Shown: positions 58,101 to 64,000 of the stretch, piece after piece
Position numbering within the stretch: the stretch's first letter is position 1
Layout of the letters: every line of letters begins with the position of its first letter
NCBI GenBank assembly: GCA_030431455.1
Contig: JAUIJE010000004.1
Coordinates: 434,001-498,000, forward strand
Length of the DNA stretch: 64,000 bases
Direction of reading: 5' to 3'
Source: a bacterium
GTDB taxonomy: Bacteria > Myxococcota > UBA727 > JAUIJE01
Position numbers and translations under genes: made by a program
The notes under the pieces: model-generated
Database searches by the model: none
What the model saw: only the letters and a program-made list of their open reading frames with translations
Told to the model about the DNA's origin: nothing

Positions 58101-58736
58101 CTCGAGTTCGGCGGGCTCGCCTTGTCACAGATTGGCGCGTTCTGGGCGGGGGCGGATGGGCGCAACCAGCTCGACGACGAACAGGAAGCGCGCCTGGTGC
58201 AGGTCTTCGACAACCGCTATCCAGGGCTGCAGGCCGAACTCGGCGAGGAAGGGTTCCGCGAGGCCATTCGGCAGACCGCGGACGCCTCCGATCCCCGCGC
58301 CGACGAGGTGGCCAACGCCGCGGGCCTCAACAGCGAACAGCTGCTGCGGTTGTTCGGCACCGTCCCCGGGGCGAACAACCGCGAGATGAACCCGTGGCTT
58401 TCGTACGCCGAAGCCGAGGGCGTGCAGGGGGACGCGTTCGTGGAGCTGATCCAAACCGCGAACGAGGCGCAGGATGGGCTGTTCAAGTCGGGCTACGGCA
58501 CCGCGCTGCCGCAGGCGGCGCAGCTGCTGGGCCTGGACGCGGCCCAGACCGCGGAGATCGCGCGGCAGCTTGGCGAGGACGGGACCATCGACTTCGGGTC
58601 GCGGGTGCTCGACACCCTGAACCGGCGGGCGACCGGCCAAGGCACCGATGGCGACGCCCTGTTTGTGGCCTACCAACTGGAGAGCGCGGGCGTGGACCTC
58701 GCGTCGTTGGGCATCGACCTGGCCGACTACGAGTAG
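55185..58736 (+). CDS. 1183-residue signal-less repeat protein, unknown
   Basis: I do not recognise this protein. It starts with a Lys/Arg/Ser/Thr-rich basic tail (1-75) and has no signal peptide. Three related ~105-125-residue repeats follow, each with an AQQQAN-type helix (near 173, 296 and 400), a (D/Q)xPYP or VPF element and an AILG/SLIG ending. A long helical Ala/Gln/Glu-rich middle comes next, and a hydrophobic Gly/Ala segment near 942-990 could insert in a membrane. A GGAG ribosome site precedes ATG 55185. It is monocistronic, ended by a strong terminator. Size and make-up suggest an effector, toxin or structural protein of a secretion system, an inference only. Confidence 0.75.
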   Translation: MTIRKSGGSSRAEANRFRALRDLKKPAKKTTTGSSSTKKNTKRSTPRTGKSSAAPQPPRVGYSARAHETQLRRFSNQAAPSAPADRATQAPAPPVRRGLTGLNLPAADLAAIQAARAPVATSPALQADIDAAEQATERAATAHDDVARTPAPTSAPAGEALTQKRETARAATQEAVVAQQQANATAERLGEDIPYPAAAELPDARTQTAEETNNAVARADNPRAILGRAPAVKAPEQEAADRARDIRRDSGAAQTEVFSAEEHLAELRDAGAPAPAINAAEQRLADANQAATGLARDSIQAQQQANEIARTQGQDVPFAAADDVPAEVLDDPARLNDHLARADRSTQRSLIGAYQQVDTAGTEAEAAIDRAAAAQEALAATDPSLGTQSPERAAADRATRDAVEAQIAANEAAADAGQPVPYPGVDEIPEHFLDNPAQLTEHIARQSPETQRAILGTEAALTDEVYRVDVEQARQAMAQGGPAGAQALENVASQYQGNPARVDQLITDLGPELSQVTDGLATQDYGREQAQETVNSLGRVAELASPDGANAIADNIIATNNLANRGDNRELWYLDDGINDAPNGGGVVLGGALSARLREAGSPGAAFDVGRDVRDNLNDLTSDVRAAGDARESADAQLAEDLRDFSFLSPEEQADYISAYQSDNVETYAAEAEQAARLDEVLGRGGADLDKIAVHDSAQVDDVVHAYRDLADTSLPGRALEWAVAPQSPEVQAAFAGETEKIHDEVLLPAIAGSLTQYQAEAGGDQQAALDRFEAQFDNASLAHSVIGNLDDIRGAGTLADLATSGADTAAVLRGLGTAQGRADYAQLVRNQANAADGFGKVDGAFAAAGFAFSVRNYGQAEGFVDTVTENVALAADGADIIATGINTLNKAGRLGFLGERGAAAATKFSRFAGRTVPYVNIALNAVATSQSVAAAIRDPSGGAILQAVGDGLSLVGSVAGAFPPAKPFAAVLEFGGLALSQIGAFWAGADGRNQLDDEQEARLVQVFDNRYPGLQAELGEEGFREAIRQTADASDPRADEVANAAGLNSEQLLRLFGTVPGANNREMNPWLSYAEAEGVQGDAFVELIQTANEAQDGLFKSGYGTALPQAAQLLGLDAAQTAEIARQLGEDGTIDFGSRVLDTLNRRATGQGTDGDALFVAYQLESAGVDLASLGIDLADYE

Positions 58737-58770
58737 CCCAGACCTCGGCGGCGCCCGCGCGCCTTCGCCG

Positions 58771-58805
58771 AAAAACGGCCACCGCCTCCGGTGGCCGTTT
58801 TTTTA
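58771..58805 (+). terminator. Strong bidirectional rho-independent terminator
   Basis: ACGGCCACCG and CGGTGGCCGT pair perfectly around CCTC, followed by TTTTTTTA and preceded by a run of A. It can end transcription from either side of the 1183-residue gene. Confidence 0.92.
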
Positions 58806-58830
58806 GTCTGTGCACTGTTCACTCAAGATA

Positions 58831-58887
58831 AACGATCGTTCACATATCTATTAGTCGGTGCTGCCGCTGGATCGGACGGAAACGATC
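58831..58887. promoter_or_regulatory. Putative operator upstream of the CGNR regulator
   Basis: AACGATCGTT is a perfect 10-bp palindrome (58831-58840), and its half AACGATC recurs at 58881-58887, next to the -10-like TATAAC. GTTCAC also occurs twice (58817 and 58838). The AT-rich patch contrasts with the surrounding sequence and likely includes the binding site for self-regulation. Confidence 0.5.
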
Positions 58888-58890
58888 AAT

Positions 58891-58896
58891 TATAAC
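58891..58896 (+). promoter_or_regulatory. Candidate -10 element of the CGNR regulator gene
   Basis: TATAAC ends seven bases before ATG 58904 with no ribosome site, again the layout of a leaderless transcript. It overlaps the operator region. Confidence 0.4.
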
Positions 58897-58903
58897 CGTC
58901 ACA

Positions 58904-59485
58904 ATGGAGACCGAAGACCTGCCCCTGCTGGGCGAGACCCTGGCCGTGGAGTTCGCCAACACCCGGTACGGGGTGGGGCCGGAGTCGATCGATTTTCTGG
59001 GCAGCGCGGCCCGGGCCGCCCTCTGGTTTGGGGCCGGCCCCTGGGCGCAGGACGCGCGGGATCTGGATTGGCCGCCCGCCGCGCACCGCCGTTTGCTCGG
59101 GTTGCGCGACGCGGTGCACGGCTTGTGTGCGGCCCAGGTCGCGGGGGCGCGCCCGGCCGCGGATGACTTGGCCACGGTCAACGCCGCGGTGCACGGCGCG
59201 CCCCGTGCGGTGACATTGTGGTGGGAGCGAGGCGCCTACCAGCGCCACGAGGTGCGGCGCGGCGATCCCTATGCCCAGTTGTTCGCTCAGGTCGCGGACG
59301 ACGCGGTGGCGCTGTTCGGGTCCGCGCGGCGCGAAAAGGTTCGGCGCTGCCCGGGGCCGGGCTGCACGATGTTCTACGAGCAGACCCACCACCGCCGCGG
59401 GTTCTGTCATCCCTCGTGCAGCCACCGCGCGCGGCAGGCCCGGTATTACCGGCGCAAAAAGGCCGAGGAAGCGGGCGCGGCGTGA
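58904..59485 (+). CDS. CGNR zinc-finger transcription regulator (ABATE type)
   Basis: The 193-residue product has the ABATE domain (LAVEFANTRYG at the start, FLGSAARAALW) and a C-terminal zinc finger (CPGPGC...FCHPSC) followed by the CGNR-type basic helix, here CSHRARQARYYRRKK. Such proteins bind DNA and often control the neighbouring transporter. GTGA overlap couples it to the MFS gene downstream, a common pairing. The letters CGNR themselves are replaced by CSHR. Confidence 0.87.
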   Translation: METEDLPLLGETLAVEFANTRYGVGPESIDFLGSAARAALWFGAGPWAQDARDLDWPPAAHRRLLGLRDAVHGLCAAQVAGARPAADDLATVNAAVHGAPRAVTLWWERGAYQRHEVRRGDPYAQLFAQVADDAVALFGSARREKVRRCPGPGCTMFYEQTHHRRGFCHPSCSHRARQARYYRRKKAEEAGAA

Positions 59486-60684
59486 CCGCCGACCGCGCGC
59501 TGGTCCGCTTGAAGCGGCGCATCTATGCGTTCGCGTTTCTCGACGAGTTTGGCCCCCTCTACGGGCTCTACGCCCTGCTGTTCTCGGCCCACGGGCTGAC
59601 CGCGGCCCAGACCTCGGTGGTGTTCGGGGTGTGGGCGGCGGTGCCGTTGGTGCTCGAGGTCCCGAGCGGGGCGTTGGCGGACAGATACGACCGGCGGCGG
59701 GTGATCGCGGCTGCATTGGCATTGCGCGCGGCGGGCATCGCGCTCTGGTTGGTGTGGCCCACCTACGCGGGCATGCTCGCCGGGGCGGTGTTGTGGGCGG
59801 TGCACAGCGCCTTGGCCAGCGGGGCCGAGGAGGCGCTCTACTACGACGAGCTCGACGCCCACGGGGGCGCGGATGGCTATGCCCAATTGATGGGGCGCGC
59901 GGCCCAGGCGAGCAGCACCGGCACGCTGCTCGGCACCCTCGGGGCCACGGGACTGTTGGCCGGGGGGGCGAACCTCGACCAGCTCGGGTGGATGACGGTG
60001 GCCGCGCACGGGTTTTCGATCCCCTTGATCCTGAGCTTGCCCCGGGCCGCGCGGGCCCAAGCGGACGAGGACGACGACGAGGCCCCGGACAGCTGGTGGC
60101 AGACCTTGCGCGAAGGGTTGTCCGTGGCCCGCGGCACCGGGCCGGTGGGGCGGCTGTTGCTCTTGGGGGGCGTGTTTGAGGGGCTCTATGTGCTCGACGA
60201 GTACCTGCCGCTGTTGGGCGAGGTCCGCGGCGCGCCCGCGGAGACGATTCCGCTTTTGGTGCTCACGATTTGGATCGGGGTGGTGGCCGGGGGCGAGCTC
60301 GCGGCCCGGGTGGGGCAGGTGTCGCGGGGGGCGGTGGCGGGGCTGTTGGTGCTGGCCAGCGCGAGCATGTTCGTGGGGTTGGGGCTCGGGCACTGGGCCT
60401 GGCTCGGCGCCATCGGGGTCGGCTATGCCTGGTTGCAGGTGGCGTGGGTGACGGTGGACGCACGCCTGCAGGAACATTTGCACCGCGGGACCCGGGCCAC
60501 GGTCACGAGCGTGCGCGCCTGGGGATCGGGCCTGACCAGTGTCATGGCGTTCGCCGGGGTGGGGGCGCTGGCCCGTGGCGACGACCCCACGCCCGGAGGC
60601 CTGGCCGTGGCCGGGGTCTACTTGGGGCTGGCGCTGATGGCCGCGGCCTTTGTCCCGCCGTCGCCCACGACGACGGCGGGGTAG
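59482..60684 (+). CDS. MFS transporter
   Basis: The 400-residue product has about 12 hydrophobic segments and the DRYDRRRV motif between helices 2 and 3 (conserved MFS motif A form). There is a charged acidic loop near the centre (QADEDDDEAPD). It starts at GTG 59482, overlapping the regulator's stop. As part of a regulator-transporter unit it probably exports or imports a small molecule sensed by the regulator; the substrate cannot be read from sequence. It ends four bases from the convergent beta-synthase gene. Confidence 0.88.
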   Translation: MTADRALVRLKRRIYAFAFLDEFGPLYGLYALLFSAHGLTAAQTSVVFGVWAAVPLVLEVPSGALADRYDRRRVIAAALALRAAGIALWLVWPTYAGMLAGAVLWAVHSALASGAEEALYYDELDAHGGADGYAQLMGRAAQASSTGTLLGTLGATGLLAGGANLDQLGWMTVAAHGFSIPLILSLPRAARAQADEDDDEAPDSWWQTLREGLSVARGTGPVGRLLLLGGVFEGLYVLDEYLPLLGEVRGAPAETIPLLVLTIWIGVVAGGELAARVGQVSRGAVAGLLVLASASMFVGLGLGHWAWLGAIGVGYAWLQVAWVTVDARLQEHLHRGTRATVTSVRAWGSGLTSVMAFAGVGALARGDDPTPGGLAVAGVYLGLALMAAAFVPPSPTTTAG

Positions 60685-60687
60685 GGC

Positions 60688-62097
60688 TCACACCGGCCCG
60701 AGCAGGCGGGTCTCTTGGCTCATGTGCTCGATGAGATCGATCTTGGTGAGCATGTCCGCGACCTCGCCGGCGTCGAGCACCACGCAGGTCTTGCCCTCGG
60801 CGAAGTGGTTGGTGAGCACCGCGAGCGAGGTGTCGGGCTGCACGGTGGCGACCTCCTCGAGGTTGGCCATGGTGCCGACCGGGCTTTTCATGGTCGCGCT
60901 GCCTTTGACCAGCGCGTCGAGGACCTGGACCTCGCTGACCACCCCGGAGAGGTGGCCGCCGTCGATGACCGGGACCTGGGAAAAGCCGTGGGTCTTCATC
61001 AGGTCCACGACGGTGCCGAGGGGGGTGTCAGGCTCGACGGTGATGAGCTTGCCCTTTTGGCGGCGGGCGAGCATGTCGCTGACATTGCCGGGGATGGGTT
61101 CGCGCGAGAGCAGACCCGCGTCCTTGAGCCACTCGTCGTTGAGGAACTTCGAGAGGTAGCGGCTCGAGCTGTCCGGCAAGAGGATGAGGATGTTCGGCTT
61201 TTTGCCGTCGGCGGGCAGACGGCGCGCGTACTTGATCGCGCCCATCACCGCCGAGCCACACGATCCACCGCACAGGATGCCCTCTTCACGAATGAGCTTG
61301 CGCGCCATCACGAAGCTCTCGCGGTCGGTGACCTGGATGCAGTCGTCCATGGTCTTGATGTCCATGGTGTCGGGCATGAAGTCTTCGCCGATGCCCTCGA
61401 CGTAATACGTGTGGGCTTTGCCCGGTTTGCCGGTGTGGAACAGGTCGTAATAGATGCTGCCCACGGGATCGACGCCGACGATTTGGATGTCGGGGTTCTT
61501 TTCGCGCAGGTATTTCGAGATGCCGCCCACGGTGCCGCCGGTGCCAATGGAGCACACGAACACGTCGAGGTCCTCGCCACATTGGTCCCAGATCTCGGGG
61601 CCGGTGCTGACGTAGTGGGACTCGGGGTTGGCCGGGTTCCAGTATTGGCGGGTGTAAAAGCTGTTGGGGGTCTCTTTGGCGAGACGCTCCGCGGTCTTGT
61701 AGTAGCTCCGCTCGTCGTCGGGGTCGACGTTGGTCGGGCAGATGACGACCTCGGCGCCGACGCTGCGCAGCGCGATGCGCTTTTCTTCGGACTGCTTGTC
61801 CGCCATGACGAAGATACATTTGTACCCGCGCGCGGCGGCGACGAGGGCCAAGCCCATGCCGGTGTTGCCCGACGTGGCCTCGATGATGGTGCCGCCGGGT
61901 TTGATTTTGCCCTCGCGTTCGGCCACGTCCATCATGTGCAGCCCGATGCGGTCTTTCACGCTGCCGCCGGGGTTCATGTATTCACATTTGACGTACAGGT
62001 TGGCGTGTACGTCCTGGCCGATGTGATTGAGCTTGACGATCGGCGTGTCGCCGATGGCTTCGAGGATGTTGGCGCGCGCGCCTTTCATCAGGGACAT
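60688..62097 (-). CDS. cbs: Cystathionine beta-synthase with CBS domain pair
   Basis: The enzyme condenses serine and homocysteine to cystathionine using PLP. The 469-residue product has Lys48 in NPGGSVKDRIG as the Schiff-base lysine, the SGNTG cradle, a PLP phosphate loop (GTGGTVGG) and a C-terminal tandem CBS regulatory module (about 335-469). It lacks the N-terminal heme-binding segment of animal enzymes, as in yeast and bacteria. GGAGGA precedes ATG 62097. It is the only clear transsulfuration gene here, while mtnB and mtnD at 25 kb serve the linked methionine salvage route. Confidence 0.94.
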   Translation of the reverse strand: MSLMKGARANILEAIGDTPIVKLNHIGQDVHANLYVKCEYMNPGGSVKDRIGLHMMDVAEREGKIKPGGTIIEATSGNTGMGLALVAAARGYKCIFVMADKQSEEKRIALRSVGAEVVICPTNVDPDDERSYYKTAERLAKETPNSFYTRQYWNPANPESHYVSTGPEIWDQCGEDLDVFVCSIGTGGTVGGISKYLREKNPDIQIVGVDPVGSIYYDLFHTGKPGKAHTYYVEGIGEDFMPDTMDIKTMDDCIQVTDRESFVMARKLIREEGILCGGSCGSAVMGAIKYARRLPADGKKPNILILLPDSSSRYLSKFLNDEWLKDAGLLSREPIPGNVSDMLARRQKGKLITVEPDTPLGTVVDLMKTHGFSQVPVIDGGHLSGVVSEVQVLDALVKGSATMKSPVGTMANLEEVATVQPDTSLAVLTNHFAEGKTCVVLDAGEVADMLTKIDLIEHMSQETRLLGPV

Positions 62098-62266
62098 GAT
62101 TCCTCCACCGCCTCGCGCTAGCAGACGCGCGCGCCTTCGTCAGGGGCGATCGGCGGGCGCCGGTCTTGGTGCAGAACGCGCCAAAGTCTTGGCCCGCCCC
62201 GCCACGCGCGAACCCCGCCGGAGGTGCGGCGATAACCCACATGTCACACCTGCCCCCGGAGGTCGC

Positions 62267-64000
62267 ATGCCCGTCGTCAACAGCCCCCATGTCGTTCGCC
62301 AGTTGTTCGGGATCGGCACCGTCACCGAAGCCCGGGCCGCGGACATCCAGCACGCGGTGGCCGCCGACGGCGTGACCGCCGATGAGGCGGCCGCGCTCTA
62401 CACCCAGCTCGACCGGCCCGGGCGTCGCTACGACGGCCAGGCCCGGCAGAACCTCCTGCGTTTCCTCGACGCCGAGGCCCCCCGCACCCCCAACGCGGTG
62501 GACGTCCGCCGCGGCGCCGCCTTCGGCAACCCGGTGGTGGGCGCGTTGGTCGAGACCATCCGGCGGAAGGGCCGCGGTGCGTCAGACCAGGTGGCGGGCC
62601 TGATCGCCCTGCTCGGTCAGACCCCCGTGTCCATGACCGACGTGGCCCAGATCGCGGAGGTCGCTTCACGCCTCGCGCCCGACGACGCCGTGGCCCTGCA
62701 CGATGTGATCGTGCCCGGGCTGTCGGCGAAAAACGCCCTCGAGGCGCGGCTGCTGTTCGTCGAGAACATGCCCTACATCGCGACCGTGGACGACTTCCGC
62801 GAAGCGTTCGTGGCCTACCTCGAGACCGCGCGACCCCGGCTGTCCGCGGGGCAACGGGATCGGTTGCTGGCCGGGCTCGACGGCCAGCGGGGGGCGCAAG
62901 ACACGATTCACTACCCGCGTTTTCACACGCGGTACGACGGCGCCGGGCAGGCCGACCGCATCCTCGCCTACCTCGACGCCACCGCGTCGTCGGGGACCGA
63001 ATCGGCCCTGGTGCGGGCCCTGGTGCGCATCAAGAACGAAAAGAGCATCGCCAATGACAATGCGACTGCATTCTTGGCCGCGGCCGAGGGTCGACGCCTG
63101 TCCCCCCGGGAGCGGGCCCTGCTCGACGACATCTTGAACGCCGCCGACGAGGGCAAGGTGCTGGTTCACACCAGCGGCGAGGCCGACCACGCCCGGCTGG
63201 TGGCCTTGTCCGCGGCCCAGGGGGCGCGGCTGTCCCGGTCGGAGATCGCCGCCGTCCTCGGCACCGCGGCCCAGTCGGACGTCGCCGATCTGGCCCGGCT
63301 CCCCGACGGGATCTACCGCGTGCCCACCGGGCGCCATGGGCTGTCGAGCGCCAGCCGCCGCCGCTACGCGGTGGTCCGCAAGACCGGGGACAACCTGCAG
63401 GTGCGGTTTGCCTCCCGGGGCGCCGAGGACGGCACCGTGACCGGCGGGGTGCGCGACGGCGGACAGGTGTGGTGGACGGTCGCCCCGGACGGGACCATCG
63501 CCGGGCAGGTGTCGGCCAACCCGCGCCAGCCCACGGACCGGACCGACACCGTCGAGGGCAAACTCAGGTTCGACGACGACGGCATGCTCCGGTTTTCGGC
63601 CACGTTCCACGACAACAGCACCACCGGGTCGTCCCGGTACCCGGCGTGGTCGGTGCCCGGTCACGCGGCTTACGTCGGCCATGGCACGGTCGACGTGCGC
63701 TTCGAGCAGGCCACGCCCCCGCCGGGCTGGCAGGCGGCCGACGCCGAGGCCACCCACAGCAGCATCCAAGGCACACGCCGGTACCCGGTGCGGTTTGTCG
63801 TCGACGACGCGGGCCAGCGGTTCGTGGTCGCGCCCGACTTCTCCGACCGGCCCATCGCGCTCGACGACGATCTCCGCGGCCACGGGTCGTCCACCGGCGC
63901 CGAGGCGCGGGTGGCGCGAGACCACACCGGGGCCCTGGTGTTGTCGACGTTGGTGCAGCCCGCGACCGGGGGCCCGCGCACCTCGGGCATCTCCGCGACC
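62267..64000 (+). CDS. Large signal-less protein, unknown (3' truncated by window edge)
   Basis: An open frame of 578 codons from ATG 62267 runs off the right edge; a GGAGG site is five bases upstream. No signal peptide or family is evident. The N-terminus (VTEARAADIQHAVAADGVTA, DEAAALYTQL) and following ~300 residues are helical. After about residue 340 there are beta-rich blocks (GIYRVPTGRHGLSS, TVTGGVRDGGQVWWTVAPDG). It resembles the other large signal-less proteins at 49.6 and 55.2 kb in style but not in sequence. It is transcribed away from the beta-synthase gene. Confidence 0.75.
   Translation, partial: MPVVNSPHVVRQLFGIGTVTEARAADIQHAVAADGVTADEAAALYTQLDRPGRRYDGQARQNLLRFLDAEAPRTPNAVDVRRGAAFGNPVVGALVETIRRKGRGASDQVAGLIALLGQTPVSMTDVAQIAEVASRLAPDDAVALHDVIVPGLSAKNALEARLLFVENMPYIATVDDFREAFVAYLETARPRLSAGQRDRLLAGLDGQRGAQDTIHYPRFHTRYDGAGQADRILAYLDATASSGTESALVRALVRIKNEKSIANDNATAFLAAAEGRRLSPRERALLDDILNAADEGKVLVHTSGEADHARLVALSAAQGARLSRSEIAAVLGTAAQSDVADLARLPDGIYRVPTGRHGLSSASRRRYAVVRKTGDNLQVRFASRGAEDGTVTGGVRDGGQVWWTVAPDGTIAGQVSANPRQPTDRTDTVEGKLRFDDDGMLRFSATFHDNSTTGSSRYPAWSVPGHAAYVGHGTVDVRFEQATPPPGWQAADAEATHSSIQGTRRYPVRFVVDDAGQRFVVAPDFSDRPIALDDDLRGHGSSTGAEARVARDHTGALVLSTLVQPATGGPRTSGISAT

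Overview
This window is high-GC DNA (roughly 70% G+C by eye), nearly all coding, from a bacterium that looks like a member of the Myxococcota or a related former deltaproteobacterial lineage. The evidence is: lipoproteins with long Gly-Asp repeats behind the lipobox, a giant surface protein with a DUF4215 Cys-rich repeat and a MYXO-CTERM-like tail, paired DUF1501/CxxCH-lipoprotein genes, a Gld-like ABC operon, and a Ser/Thr kinase fused to an AAA ATPase and TPRs. I saw no rRNA, tRNA, CRISPR, insertion sequence or prophage. Several starts rest on TGATG, ATGA or GTGA overlaps, so operons are tightly packed.

Layout. 1-3.3 kb: end of an unknown gene, a membrane protein, and DUF3052, DUF1761 and AraC genes on the minus strand. 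3.3-7.8 kb: a Tat-exported DUF1501 protein and a large di-CxxCH lipoprotein (pair 1). 8-11 kb: clpS-clpA. 11.2-20.7 kb: a 3145-residue surface protein with 18 tandem Ig/cadherin-like domains, seven of them in a perfect 300-bp period. 20.7-25.4 kb: a six-gene minus-strand operon, mtnB-mtnD-manA-aat-methyltransferase-GNAT. 25.5-29.9 kb: a four-gene GldA/F/G-DUF4340 operon. 30-34.4 kb: envelope lipoproteins and membrane proteins. 34.5-36.4 kb: a glutaredoxin/A-type/rhodanese fusion, BolA, a resolvase-like nuclease and an alkyltransferase-like protein. 36.5-40.1 kb: pair 2 of DUF1501 and a CxxCH lipoprotein. 40.4-47 kb: a rhomboid protease, a membrane protein and a kinase-AAA-TPR regulator. 47-58.7 kb: large hypothetical proteins, including a transglutaminase-elicitor/P-domain protein followed by a HEAT-repeat protein, then an SDR, RsmJ and a 1183-residue repeat protein. 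58.9-62.1 kb: CGNR regulator, MFS transporter and cystathionine beta-synthase. 62.3 kb to the edge: a large open frame that runs off the window.

How parts fit. ClpS, ClpA and Aat are the adaptor, unfoldase and N-terminal-tagging enzyme of the N-end rule pathway. MtnB and MtnD belong to methionine salvage, and the beta-synthase to transsulfuration. Glutaredoxin plus BolA points to Fe-S or iron handling. The least explained material is a set of very large proteins without a recognisable secretion signal (49.6, 55.2 and 62.3 kb). There is also a short nucleotide motif, CAG-N3-CATTG, that recurs at least 14 times across all reading frames.
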